A DNA stretch of 64,000 bases, taken from the NCBI GenBank assembly GCA_022432975.1, contig CM039511.1:19866557-19930556 (forward strand), read 5' to 3'. Under the pieces are notes generated by a model. That model searched no databases. It saw only the letters and a program-made list of their open reading frames with translations, and had not been told where the DNA came from. Source of the DNA: Begonia masoniana (Eukaryota; Streptophyta; Magnoliopsida; Cucurbitales; Begoniaceae). Below, in pieces: positions 1 through 10,556 of this stretch. Numbering within the stretch: position 1 is the stretch's first letter; the number at the start of each line of letters is the position of its first letter. A program made the translations under genes and the position numbers.

Positions 1-900
1 TTTAAATTCAACTTGTTGACTTGTTGAGACTTAGAGAACAATATCTTTTTTCTTGAAAATGTTTTTCTCATTTAGCTCTTCTTTTTCGTTTTCCATCATC
101 ATGATTTTGTTAGTCATGAGGGATCCACTAAGCTTCTCACTCGAGTACTTTACGATCACATGCTTCTTGTATTCTCTTAACCTTTGGTTACCACGATCGT
201 GGTAGACACCTATGAATTTATCTAACCAACTCTTCATTGGGGTAAATCATACCAAAAGCTTTCAAATCATTAGTAAGGTTAGCTAATGGGAAAAAAATTT
301 TGCTAATAGTTTCGTCTTTATTCATGGCAAACATTTCGTATTCATGTACAAGCAAGCTAATTTTGCTCTCTTTTACATGATTTGTGCCAACTTGATAAAC
401 ACCTAAGAATTTATCTAACAAACTCTTCACTGGAGTAAATTATGCCAAAAGCTTTCAAATCATTAGTAAGGATAGCAAAACCAGAAAAAATTTGCTAATA
501 GTTTCATCATTATTCATGGCAAACATTTCGTATTCATGTACAAACAAGCTCATTTTACTCTCTTTTACATGATTTGTGCCAACTTGTGTGACTTCAAGTG
601 ATTGTCAGATTTCATTTGTATTATCACACTCTTTCACTCTATTAAACTCATTTATATTAAATGCACATTAAATCACGGTAATTGCCTTAGTATTTAAAAA
701 TAATTTTTGTTTGTCATTGTCATCAAACTTAAAAGGCATCTAGACAGATTTCTATCATTTTCAATTTTAATAGGAACAAAAAGTCCATTCTCTCTTATGT
801 GCCTTTAAGTCATAGTCAATAAATTACACATGTATCTTCATTCTAGATTTCCAAGAAGCATAATCACTACCATGAACCATCAAAGAAAGATGGTACAGAA
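1..900 (-). pseudogene. Copia gag (UBN2-type) remnant of CopA
   Basis: Broken Gag nucleocapsid-precursor gene. At about 900-770 the minus strand reads an N-terminal block like F-DGS-DYASWKSRMKIHV; at 430-218 it reads VKESKISLLVHEYEMF and LKAFGMIYPNEELVR; at 237-31 it reads EKLSGSLMTNKI followed by a charged tail. These are the ordered pieces of the UBN2 domain of plant copia Gag. Stop codons and frameshifts separate them, and the middle is duplicated (see the 204-588 repeat). No functional product is expected. Family assignment is by motif recognition only. Confidence 0.6.
204..588. repeat. 193-bp tandem duplication inside CopA gag
   Basis: Two copies, about 204-396 and 397-588. Both contain AAAAGCTTTCAAATCATTAG (254 and about 447) and CATTTCGTATTCATGTACAA. 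The second copy carries small indels. The duplication lies within gag-derived sequence and repeats the KESKISLLVHEYE segment, so it arose after the element lost function or was tolerated by it. Confidence 0.75.
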
Positions 901-1284
901 ATAGATCGTCTCTCTACAATTTAAAAAAATATTGTAATTTCAAAAAATAATTCATAATTTTAATCACAATAAAATCTAATGACCCACTCTGACACAAATT
1001 ATAGGATCGATTTGATTGAGATAGTGTGAATTAGGTTTAACGACTTTTTCATGTGATTAAAACTCTATTCGCTTGCAAACTCAAATTATATGTTTTCTCT
1101 CATAATTAGATGTGTTAATTCTAATATGTAACCAATAACCATAGACTAAAGAGAGAAGGGAAAGAGAGTGCAAATAAATTTATTAACGTGGTTTGGCCAA
1201 ATTGCCTACATTCGCGCTCCAAGACTCCTTCTTAAATATTCATTTCAATCAACCTTTACAACTATTCTAAGGCATCATGTTCTC

Positions 1285-1346
1285 CTTGATTGATCTTGTT
1301 GGTGTCAATCAAACATTTTGCTTGATTGAACTTGAGGGTGTCAGCC
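1285..1346. repeat. Short two-copy direct repeat
   Basis: Two copies of a roughly 31-base phrase of the form CTTGATTGA-CTTG-GGTGTCA-CAAA stand next to each other at the outer edge of the CopA LTR region. Function unknown. Confidence 0.55.
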
Positions 1347-2139
1347 AAATCTTTACGAACTCATGAGTATGAGAATTAGTTCTATATTTCAAGACATGAT
1401 TATTAGTTAGTGTATTAAGGCTATGTTTGACAAGTGTTGTAGTGAGTATAATGAAAAATTAGCAAAGAGAAATCTAGGGATTGTGAGATAACCAGGAAGA
1501 ATTAACAGAGAAGTTCTTTAAACGTGCTTATGTAGTTGAGGTTTTAATGCATATGATTGGATTAGATAAGGTGTAGTTGATATTACAACGGTTCATTTTC
1601 TTTGTTATGTATTGCTGGAAATTAGGACATGACATTCTTTTGTTTCCCACTGTTTAGGTTTCTTTGGGGCTAGTGATAAAAAAATTCAACCACCTTAGAA
1701 CTGGTGACACCAATATATGTGCATAGTGAAATAATCTTTGTTAGTCGTTACCCGTGTATGATTATAAGTGGACAGAAATTCTAGTCTGTATGATTCGTTT
1801 ATTGACAGATTAGTTTGAGTAATGTTGGCTATGGATGGTTGAATGAAAATAAAACTTGAATTAATTGTTATGTGAGTATGATCTTTTACTTAGAATGCAA
1901 TCTAATTATTGTGAATTGCAATGATTGAAAAAAAAAATTCTTGTTAATCTTGTTTTACAAGCTGTTATAGACAGATGGAAGAGATTGAAGCATTATGAGA
2001 ATATGTTTATTATAAACGACTACGAGATAGTCTGGCGGGATATAGTTTTTCAGTAGAAATTGAGTGTCCTAACATGTTTATTTAGGATATGTCATAGTGG
2101 ACACTTGAGTATCCAATATCTATCGTTTCGTACATGATG
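1346..2139. other. Spacer, no supported gene
   Basis: AT-rich sequence with no credible reading frame on either strand. It could contain the eroded 5' half of the plus-strand copia element CopB, but I could not match it to Gag or protease motifs. Confidence 0.4.
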
Positions 2140-2159
2140 GCTTGGGCTAATTTAAACAA

Positions 2160-2697
2160 GTTGAGGTTGCAGCTGAATAATTTATAAAAGCATTTGCACA
2201 TATAGGGGTGTCCAGTTGAGGAAATGCCTTATAACCCAAATGAAAACAAACTGAAGTCTAGGACTATTAATTGTTATTTTGTTGGATATCCTGAAACGTT
2301 AAGGGGGTGTAAATTTTACGATCTCGCTGCTAAGGCATTTTTTGAGACACGAAATGTCTAATTTTTAGAGGATGTGGAGTTTGTGAGGGGAAATAAGGAT
2401 ATCATTTTATTTGAAGACAAGTTGTTCATCCTCATTCAGTTGCCAATAATTTCGATCAAACGGTTAATTTGAATAACAATGTTGAATCACTTTATGAACC
2501 AATTCATGAAGTTATTTCCCAAGACAAACTCAACATTATCAAGAATATATGTCATACAAAGATCTTCTATAAAGAGAAGAAGTAAGATTTCAAATGCTTT
2601 TATCACTTTTCTTCAAGAACATAAGAAAATTAGTGGGGTGGAAGATGATCTAGTCACTTTTCACCAAGCCATTAAGGGTTCTAATTCTCAAAAGTGA
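2160..2697 (+). pseudogene. Copia integrase C-terminal/linker remnant (CopB)
   Basis: Around 2225-2400 the plus strand reads PYNPNENKLKSRTINCYFVG, then a block like FYDLAAKAFFETRNV and LEDVEFVRGN, the conserved C-terminal region of plant copia integrases. From 2479 the frame reads IKRRSKISNAFITFLQEH and DDLVTFHQAIKGSNSQK, the linker that joins integrase to reverse transcriptase. A TAA replaces a residue after ETRNV and the catalytic D-D-E core is not recognisable, so this is a dead fragment. Confidence 0.65.
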
Positions 2698-2759
2698 TTG
2701 ACGTCCTAAATCCGAAGGTAAAGTCTATGAAGGACAAGGACGTTTAAGATCTCGTCTCA

Positions 2760-4215
2760 TTGCCAAATGAAACCCGTTGATTGTAAATGAATTTTTAAAT
2801 CCAAAAAGGATTCGAAAGACAAAATTGAGATATTCAAAGCACATCTTATTGCTAAGAACTTTACTCAGTTGGAAGACATTGACTATAAAGAGACTTTCTC
2901 TCTGATATCTTCGTAAGGCTCTTTTAGAATTATAATGACATTAGTGTCTCATTTTTAACTTAGAGCGACATCAGGTGGACGTTAAGACAAATTTTCTGGA
3001 TGGTGACGTCGACCAAAAGATTTATATGATACAACCTGTGTTCTTTGATTCGAATAACTCAAAGGATTTAATTTTTAAATTAATGAAATCCATTTACAGA
3101 CTAAAACAAGCTTCCTATCAATGGTATCTCAAATTCCATCAAGCAATCTTCTCTTTCAATTTGAGATTAATAAAATTGATGATTGTGTATATCATAAGTT
3201 TATTGAGTAAAATTATTTTCTGCTTTTATATGTCGATGATATTTTACTGACATACATCGACATGGGGTTGTTGCACGAAACCAAGAGATTTCTATCAAAG
3301 AAATAATGGATGACATATCTTGGCGACTCCTATTTTGTATTAGGAATTCAAATATGCTGAGATTGTTTTAAAAGTATGTTTTGGTTGCCAGAAAAGAGCT
3401 ATATCGAGAAAGTTTTTGAAAGTTGGAATGCATGAATGAAACTAGGAGATATCCATGTGCATAAGGGTGACAAATTCAATGAAAGTCAATGCCCCAAAAG
3501 TGACTTTGAAATTAAGGAGATGCACAAGCTTCCTTATGCTTCAGCCGTAGGAATTCTTATGTATGCACAAGCATGTACGCGTTCGGATATTGCATACATA
3601 GTTAGCATGTTGGGATGATACTTGAGCAATCCAAGAGTGGATCATTGGAAAGCAGTCAAAAGGGTACTAAAAATTTATTGAGAACCAAGGAGTACATGCT
3701 TACATACAAGAAATCAGATTAGCTAAAAATCCTTGGGTACATTGATTGTGATTATGCTAGATGCCATGACAATTTGAAGTCGACATCATGCTATATTTTT
3801 TGTTAGCTGGAAGAGCTATTTCTTGGAAAAGTGTGAAGAAATAGTCACTTACTGCTTTTTTTTTACTATGGTAAGAAGTTATAGATAGTTATGAAGCATC
3901 CAATCAAACAGTATGACTAAAGAACTTTGTTACAGGACTAAGGATCATAGAAGATGTTGAAAGACCGATATTTTGTGTGAAAATTATTTAGTTGTGATAT
4001 TTTCTAAAAACAACAAGAGTTTGCCTAAGTCTAAAATTGTAGACATTAAGTTCTTGATTATGAAGAAAATAGTTCGGAGTGATCAAATATCTGTAGATTA
4101 CATCAGAACAAACTCCATTATAGCAGATCCACTCACTAAGGGAATACCACCCGACGTCTTTCATGAGTACGATGCTCACATTGATGTTATTTCTCTTGAG
4201 GATATTGAGATTTAG
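2760..4215 (+). pseudogene. Copia reverse transcriptase-RNase H remnant (CopB)
   Basis: Recognisable pieces across frames: DYKETFSLISS near 2885 (the IDY-ETFSPV motif), MDVKTNFLDGDVDQKIYMIQ at 2975, YRLKQASYQWYLKFHQA near 3100, a YVDD-like site near 3228-3245, LPYASAVGILMYAQACTRSD near 3530 and, at 3973-4215, FSKNNKSLPKSKIVDIKF and SIIADPLTKGIPPDVF, which is the RNase H end of copia Pol. Several in-frame stops and at least three frameshifts interrupt it. The downstream TAG at about 4213 is near the expected end of pol. Confidence 0.7.
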
Positions 4216-4964
4216 TGAGAGTTTTATTTTGTGTTATTCATTTATACAAATATTTGTAAAATATATTTTGGTACTGCAGTATAAAATTTTGAAGTTATAA
4301 TCATGATTCATTCTATGATTTAAAGTTTTATCGGTCTCTATAATGATTTTAGGTGGACCAATTGGAAATAGATATGTTAAGATCAAATTAAATGTAATTT
4401 TCATACTACACATTCATACATATAAGCTATATATACTATACATTATTATAATCTAGTATAAAGTCCAATTAAGGTGACTTAATAAAGTGTAATATTTGGA
4501 CCTGAGTATATGGATAATATCGGTAATATATTTGTGTAAATACTCCGAGGTAATTACGCATTCTGTAATGGGCAGAATGGTTATCACCCACTCAAGAAAT
4601 AACAAAAGGGTTAAGGTCTCCTTTTCCTAATCACTTTTTCTTTCTTGAGAATCCATCGCCTTGAGAGAGAGATTTCGTGAAGTGTTAGAAAAACGAAAGA
4701 GCTACAGCTCGATTCACTGCTTTGGAAACCACACTAATGTATTCAATTATGGAGCTATTATTCTCTTAACTGTTTTGGCATGGATGAACCAAATTGGAAA
4801 TTAGGTTTTCGAATTTAATTAATAACAGTTATGGATTTAAGTTCTGACAATCAAGTCTATCAACCAAGTTGAAATCTCTATATTCTTTAATCACTTTATA
4901 ATTACAAAATCCTTGACATTTTGTAAGATTAGTTTTAATTACAAAGAATATAATTATTATACAG

Positions 4965-5640
4965 TAAAGTGTAATTTGAACTTTATTGTTTAAGCAAATG
5001 TCCTGATAACAACTTAACATATATTTTTGTACAGATTCAACCCCAACATATTCACTATGTAAATTTAACCTAAAGTGTAATTTCAATTCTATTGTTTAGG
5101 GTAATGCACTGACAGCTTAACATAAATTTTTGTATAGATTAGACCTAACATATTCATTACGTGCAGTTTACCCTCAAATGTAATTTGAACCCTAGTTTAA
5201 GATAATATACCGAATGCAACTTAACATATGTTTTTGTACAGATTAGACCTTAATGTATCCACTTAAATTAAACACATACACGACATACTAATAGTATTTT
5301 TTCAAAATTACTCTCATCTAAATCATTCTTGAAACACTTGGACTAAAAAGAAGTCGTCGAAATCACTCATTTTCCTTGAAAAAATTCTCATCAATCATAA
5401 CTTGACGGTTGATGCGAGTTTTTTTTCCATAAAAGTTTAGAGTGATTTCGACTTCTTTCGGTCCAAGTGCTTTCGGAGTGCCATACACGTGTCTAATTTA
5501 ATTGAAAATTTAACCACATAGGTAAATTTCTAGTAGTTGATACAATAAGGTTTAATCTGTACAAAAATATACGTTACAATACATTAACTCTAGGATATGG
5601 TTAAAATTATATTTTACCGGTTATTATAGTCCATGTTCAA
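4965..5640. repeat. Fold-back (MITE-like) repeat with one arm amplified
   Basis: A long imperfect inverted repeat. The inner arms, about 5334-5368 (CACTTGGACTAAAAAGAAGT...) and 5436-5470, pair closely around a small loop. Outward, 5175-5333 matches the reverse complement of 5471-5640, for example ACATATGTTTTTGTACAGAT near 5224 against ATCTGTACAAAAATATACGT near 5567. The left arm's outer segment is present three times in tandem with a period of about 103-107 bp (starting near 4964, 5071 and 5175), while the right arm has one copy. No transposase is present. No clear target duplication was found. Confidence 0.6.
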
Positions 5641-6462
5641 GTCCATTTCTCTCTCACTCTACGTAGTGCAAATGGGAAAGGATAAAAACGTGAGAGCACG
5701 CTTTCTACCTGTGTTGAAAGCTCATCATTAAAAAGCGGGCATTTAGCTGAAAAGAATGTTGCGCTTTTGCTGACAAAAGCATGGTGACGTACTCACAATG
5801 AAGTCATCTAATGGCATTGTGATTTCATCAAATATAAATATTATTAAAATCATTCGTTTATTATCATTTTTTTAATTAATATAAAAAATAAATAAATTGT
5901 TGACTAACTGTTGACAGTCTGGAAGTCAATTTAAATTAATTCATCTATCTGCAATTTTGTATTTAAAAATATATAGAATTGTTTTAATATAAACATAAAA
6001 AAACTAACTAATTGAAATTATATTTTATTTATGGAATTTAACGTTGTATATATTGTAACATAACTAAGTAAACAACTTGGTATACCTAACTTTATTTTTT
6101 AAGTATTGACTCTATTTTAATGTGCTAAAAAATATTTATTGATTATTCTCTATTTAGTTAAAAAATAATTGCAGTCTTATTTTGATAAATTAGATATTTT
6201 TCTAGTACGAGAGTTTACACCTATTTTCATGTAATTATTTTAAGTCTCGGTCAAATTTGCACCATAAATAATATATTTATCTCAATTTAATTATATAAAA
6301 AGTTAAATATCAAATAAATAACTAAATCTACCAAAGAATAAAAGCAGGGATTGATATTAGGAATTGGAGAATCATTAATTAACTAAGACTTTTGCAATAA
6401 AAACAGCAAATTAAACAGCCTTGTAATAATGGATTGAGTTAAGATAATCTATGGCTGCTTCA
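5641..6462. other. AT-rich spacer downstream of the NIMIN-like gene
   Basis: No gene seen. It holds the presumed 3' untranslated and terminator region of the minus-strand gene at 6463-6843. Two TTGAC W-box cores occur close together at about 5899-5914, but they lie on the 3' side of that gene and are probably incidental. Confidence 0.4.
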
Positions 6463-6843
6463 TCAAAGTGAAAGACTTAGGTCTAACTTTTCATCCATCT
6501 CTTTTACCTCTATTCCGCCATGTTTGATCGGTGGAGTTTCTGCAGAAGGAACTTTACAGGGATGAAGTTGATGATGATGATCTTCCATGAAATCTTCAGG
6601 TAAGAACACAGGTCTCCAGGCTTTGTTGCTTTCTTCTTCCTTTGCCTTCTTCTTCTCCCTCGTCTTTTTGCGGTTGGCGCTCGAAAGATCTGCCGCTCTA
6701 AGTATGTCTAAGCTTGAACTGTTCATCCAATGGTTATCTGAATCTCTGATATTCTTCAACAGCTCACAAAATCTCTCTGCGTTCACCTCTTCATCTTCCT
6801 CATTTTCACTGCAAATCTTCCTCTTGCTGCCTGAACTCTCCAT
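6463..6843 (-). CDS. NIMIN-like NPR1-interacting EAR-motif protein
   Basis: A 126-residue single-exon gene, apparently intact. Seen: an N-terminal acidic stretch; RFCELLKNIRDS (24-35), resembling the short helix of the NIMIN family that contacts NPR1; a basic cluster (57-68), a candidate nuclear signal; WRPVFLPEDF (76-85), resembling the W-P-F--EDF signature of NIMIN1/2 proteins; and LDLSLSL at the extreme C-terminus, a textbook LxLxL EAR repression motif. Family knowledge: NIMIN proteins are small nuclear partners of the salicylic-acid co-activator NPR1, restrain PR-gene induction, and are usually single-exon and 100-145 residues long, which fits. Inference: a salicylate-response regulator. 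The start ATG is the first in frame and follows a GA/CT-rich leader. It has no host neighbour within 9 kb. Alternative: another EAR-domain adaptor. Confidence 0.68.
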   Translation of the reverse strand: MESSGSKRKICSENEEDEEVNAERFCELLKNIRDSDNHWMNSSSLDILRAADLSSANRKKTREKKKAKEEESNKAWRPVFLPEDFMEDHHHQLHPCKVPSAETPPIKHGGIEVKEMDEKLDLSLSL

Positions 6844-7130
6844 GTGATGAGAGAGAGAGAGGGAGGGAGGGAGGGAGGGAGTTATACCTTGTACTTTCCT
6901 AGTTCCTTTCCTTGCTATTTCGACCTAGTTTTAATAAATATAAGGCGATGGGCTTGGTGTTATGTAGTTTTATTCCAATTTCATATCCACCTTCCAAATG
7001 ACCAAATGTCACTTTATTCTATTCATGATTTATATTAAGATACAATGTAACAGGACACTAAGTTAATATTTCTCGCAATTGCTTAAAAAATATATGACAT
7101 CATCACGTACTCATAGACCAAATGGCACAA
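6844..7130 (-). promoter_or_regulatory. Proximal promoter and leader of the NIMIN-like gene
   Basis: Immediately upstream on the minus strand is a pyrimidine-rich leader (plus-strand GAGA/GGGA run, 6849-6881). A candidate TATA box, TATATTTATT on the minus strand at about 6932-6941, lies roughly 90 bp before the ATG. TGATGATGTCA on the minus strand near 7094-7105 resembles a TGA/bZIP half-site. The copia derivative begins at 7131, so any natural promoter beyond about 290 bp has been displaced by 2 kb. The elements are predictions by eye. Confidence 0.4.
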
Positions 7131-7135
7131 GGTGT

Positions 7136-8431
7136 AGTTGAAATTGAAAAAAGAGAAACATTAGAAGTGTACTGACCCCCTAGATCACAACGAAAACACT
7201 TGATAACAGTCGAATGCTGAGTTTTGACAAGAGCTTTAAAGTCATTGAAAATAGTAAGATAATCTGACCTGCATTTCATAAGATAAATCCAAATATAACG
7301 AGTGTAATAATCAATAAAAGATACATAATACCGTGAGCCTCCTTTTGTAGTAATAGGAGAAGGCCCCCACACATCAAAATGAACAAGATCAAAAGGATTA
7401 CGAGAAAAAGATAGACTTTTATTGAAAGGTAACGCAGAGAATTTTGCCAGTTTGCAACCACTACAATAAAAAATACCATGACTTTTTAAAGTTTGTAATG
7501 CTCCAGATGAAGCTAAGAATTGTAATCGGGACGCTGAAACATGACCTAAACGAGTATGCCATAGGTAAAAATCAGAAGACAAACAACTCAAACGAAATGA
7601 TGACAAATCAACACTAGAATAAGCAACATCAGGTAGTTGGAGTTGATCCAAGACATAAAGACCCTCTTTCCTACGGCCTTTCCCAATCACCTTATGAGAT
7701 TGCGGGTCCTGCCCACAACAATTGAATAAAGAAAAAGAAATTAAATAGCCAGATTCACACAATTGACCAACAGAAACGAGATTGATGGTAAGATTAGGAA
7801 TATAATAGACACCAAGAAGTGACAAACAACATGTATCAACAGAACCTACACCTACTAATGGCATTGGAGTACCATCAGCAGTCACAACAGATAAAGACGT
7901 ATTCTGAGACAAAGAGACAAAAGATGACAAGTCTGGTGACATATGATGAGAGGCTCCAGAATCTAAGATCCACAATGAGGAAGATATACCTGATGTATCA
8001 AAGGATGACAAACCTATATAAGAAGAAGCTGACATAGCATGAGGCTGAGAGGAGAGAAATTGTTGAAACTGCTCAAGTAACGATGAATCCAAGGATGGAG
8101 TGATCACTGTGTTGCTGGACTGAAGAGGTCGATATGTCCATTGTTGCGTTGAATTACCAGATTTTTTCGAAGTATTTTGAGTCCTTTTAGGCTGCTGTGA
8201 TTTTTCTTTGCTTAACAATAGCGGATATTGAGCCTTCCAATGACCCTTCTTCTTGCAAAAGACACATTCATCATAGAAAACCTTCAAATTTGTCCTGTTT
8301 TGATTATTAGCCTGAAGACGTTGAGATACCGCAAAAACAGATGGAGTATTAACATAGCTCCAATACGAATAGTTTTTCTCGTCCAATTGAATACTAATCG
8401 ATTGAAGAGAATCATCTTTACGACTAACCAT
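7136..8431 (-). pseudogene. Copia gag-protease-integrase fragment (CopC)
   Basis: A long open minus-strand frame starting MVSRKDDSLQSISIQL. The normal Gag start is followed almost directly by the zinc knuckle (C56, C59, H64, with Y69 in place of the last Cys), so most of the Gag UBN2 domain is deleted. Next come the aspartic protease motif DSGASHHM (about 157-164), the pre-integrase block FYLWHTRLGHVSASRLQFL, and the integrase core with its first Asp in FDVWGP (about 352) and second in CDLGGQYTSN (about 413). The frame then runs into the residual LTR tip, so the catalytic Glu, reverse transcriptase and RNase H are absent. Two separate deletions thus left an open but non-functional frame. It cannot move without a helper. 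Confidence 0.8.
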
Positions 8432-8496
8432 GATTACAAATCAAATCGTTCTCCCAAAAAACAAAGATCAAATTCCCAAAAACAAAACTCAAATTG

Positions 8497-8860
8497 CAGT
8501 CCTGTTTTTCACTAACCGGACAATCTTAAAAAACACAAAAGACAGTCTCCATCGTTTAAAATGTACCTCTATATGTTGTAAACTAGCTGTCAAATTTTCA
8601 CAACGATCCAACGGTTGAAACTTGAGAAATTGCAATTCTCGTCTCGCTGCTCTTGAAAAATCCAAAAATTCAAAAATCTCAAACCCCAAATTGCAGTCCC
8701 GTGTTTCCCTAACCGAACAGCCTTGGAAAACACAAAAGACGATTCTCTACTGTTCTGAATGTACCTCTATATGTTTTAAACCAACTAACAAAATTTCAAG
8801 ATGATCCAACGACTGAAATGCAAGTAATCTCAATTCTCGTCTCGCTGCTCCTAAAAATTC
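8497..8860. repeat. Two-copy repeat in the CopC leader
   Basis: Two diverged copies, about 8497-8660 and 8694-8857, period near 197 bp. Each runs from CAGTCC--GTTT through AATGTACCTCTATATGTT to CAATTCTCGTCTCGCTGCTC. They lie between the primer site and the Gag start, the normal packaging/leader region. Confidence 0.7.
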
Positions 8861-8993
8861 TGAAAATCTGAAAATCCCTTTTTCCCTCTTCTCTCTTCTT
8901 TTTCTTTTCAAATCTGAGAAACGCAATTCGATCCACGATAATTATGGACTGGATTAACAGTCCCTCAAAACATCAAACAAATTTATAGGGTGA

Positions 8994-9004
8994 CTCTGAT
9001 ACCA
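8994..9004 (-). other. Primer-binding site of CopC (tRNA-iMet)
   Basis: The minus strand reads TGGTATCAGAG directly next to the LTR edge at 9005, the complement of the 3' end of plant initiator-Met tRNA. It fixes the orientation of the element as minus. Confidence 0.85.
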
Positions 9005-9149
9005 TGTTGAAATTAAAAAAAGAGAAGACAAAGATCTTATTGAAATTGATAAAAAGTAATACAACCTAAAAGTGTTATATAGCTAGAGTTAATAAACAAA
9101 TAAAGTAAATTACTAAAACGACCTTAAAGCTAATACATATAATTTAACA
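9005..9149 (-). repeat. 5' LTR of CopC (145 bp)
   Basis: It runs from TGTTGAAATT to ATTTAACA on the plus strand, TG...CA bordered with matching inverted ends, between the primer site and the GGTGT target duplication. This is short but within the range of plant copia LTRs. Confidence 0.75.
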
Positions 9150-9378
9150 GGTGTTACCATCGGGAGATGGAGTACTAAAGAAACAAAAGGTTTCGCAACC
9201 CAATTCTCAAAAAGGACCCAACCAATCAACTCAAGACATAATTTATGGTTCATAAAAGAAGATTTAAAATCAAATTCAAAGTCATAGCTCACGTGACAGA
9301 TTTCACGTAATGATTGTAATAAATAAAGATAGAAGATAAGATTAAATCTAATAAAATATTATGCAGTAAAAAAAGAAT

Positions 9379-9760
9379 ATGTAACTCCCTGAGATCAAGT
9401 GTGGGCGCCAAGTCCCGAGTGATACGAATAATTGAGGAACTCAAGGATGCCCAGTCCCGAAAAGAATTTTGACCGCGGACAACAATATGTACTCGATGTT
9501 ACTAATTCACCCTCTCTCTTAGGTTCTTTTCGATCCTATGGGCCTACCTCCGGGTCGTGACACATGATCCTAGCAACTATAGTTTTTTTCTTGAAAAAAA
9601 TAAGTAGTTTTTTGAGGTTAACAGATGAAACTTGGTAAAGATCGTATCATTATACTCAATGTATGAGAATATTAACTTCCTCATCTATTAGTTAAAAGCA
9701 TGAAATGGAAAGTGACTGCATGCTTAGATTGATATTCAAAACTTTTATTATTTTAAAGAA
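9379..9760. repeat. Dispersed repeat, short copy (pairs with 33553-34880)
   Basis: It starts TGTAACTCCCTGAGATCAAG and includes TTAGGTTCTTTTCGATCCTA and CCTCCGGGTCGTGACAC, then a stretch through AGATGAAACTTGGTAAAGAT to about 9760. The same landmarks occur in order at 33553-34880, where about 900 bp more lies in the middle. The short copy is therefore an internally deleted version. See the long copy for its probable nature. Confidence 0.65.
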
Positions 9761-10381
9761 TTTTTCCAAATGCACATTCAATGTCTATTCGCATTACGTC
9801 TGATTTTATGTAGTGCATATCATGTTATAAATTATATAGTTGTAACTTCCTATTTTATCAATAAATCTTGACAATTGAATTGAGAGAATTTTAGGATTTT
9901 GTAACTGTGAATGTCTTCACACCAGTAGTACTGTATATAGATATGTTATAACAATATTGCAAGAATATTCTATCAGTATAACTCTTGACAATAGTAGTGT
10001 TAATGATGTTACTATTTCTCATTTTAAAAATTATTTTCAATTGGATTACTTATGATTATTTTTTCAGATAAGATCTGTATCATATTTTAAATTTGATTGT
10101 TAAAGATGGTATAACATATATTTGACTTCATATTGAATTAATTAGATCCACAATTTCTAACATTATTGGATCTAATTCGAGGTAACAATAATATAAAGAA
10201 TTTTGTAAAGTGTCCACTTATATCAAGAAAACTAAAATCCATGTAAATAATATGTGAAATTCAACTTATTTAATGTTGCAAAATATTAGGTCATATTAGC
10301 AAACTATTTGTACTTTTATTAATGAAAAGACAAAAAGTAGTGATCATGATAAATCTAGTTGTGATATATGTTAATACATTT
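9761..10381. other. AT-rich spacer, nothing recognised
   Basis: No gene, RNA or terminal-repeat signal found. It ends at the CATTT target duplication (10377-10381) of solo LTR-1. Confidence 0.5.
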
Positions 10382-10556
10382 TGTGACAGACCCCGACCCG
10401 GTCGGGGGCGAGGAGCCATCACTCTAGGACATTCCAAAATGGGGACTATTTTTTTTTAAAACATTTATACTTTTAAAACCTAACAGAGAGTATAAACGCT
10501 TCTCTGAAGTGAACTGGAAGACACATTAAGCTGGATGACAATTAAAAATCGGAATA

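Larger units (their letters stand above)
1..1345 (-). mobile_element. Copia element CopA, 5' end (LTR, PBS, gag remnant)
   Basis: Read on the minus strand, this is the start of an old copia retrotransposon whose 3' part lies outside the window. The LTR-like stretch (about 1003-1345) contains the AACGTGGTTTGGCC block common in plant copia LTRs. A decayed initiator-Met primer site (TGTGTCAGAGTGGGTC on the minus strand, 981-998) follows, then gag from about 900 down to the window edge. The outer LTR border is not resolved and no target duplication can be checked. Orientation and family are seen in the motifs; the LTR limits are inferred. Confidence 0.6.
2140..4790 (+). mobile_element. Copia element CopB, decayed 3' half
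   Basis: Plus-strand remnants in normal copia order: integrase C-terminus (2160-2440), linker (2479-2697), reverse transcriptase (2760-3420) and RNase H (3430-4215), then a sequence that may be its 3' LTR (about 4216-4790). No gag or protease is recognisable upstream. The element is heavily mutated and clearly older than the others in the window. Confidence 0.65.
7131..9154 (-). mobile_element. CopC: copia deletion derivative with intact target duplication
   Basis: Minus-strand copia element. The 5' LTR is 9005-9149, flanked inward by the initiator-Met primer site and outward by GGTGT (9150-9154). At the other end GGTGT recurs at 7131-7135, followed at once by 20-odd bases resembling the outer LTR tip (AGTTGAAATTGAAAAAAGAG against TGTTGAAATTAAAAAAAGAG). 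So the insertion is closed by a perfect 5-bp duplication, but everything from mid-integrase through reverse transcriptase, RNase H, polypurine tract and most of the 3' LTR is missing. Confidence 0.8.

Noticed and set aside
5899..5914. Pair of W-boxes (TTGAC) as control element of the NIMIN-like gene
   Set aside because: They lie over 500 bp downstream of its stop codon, so a promoter role is unlikely.
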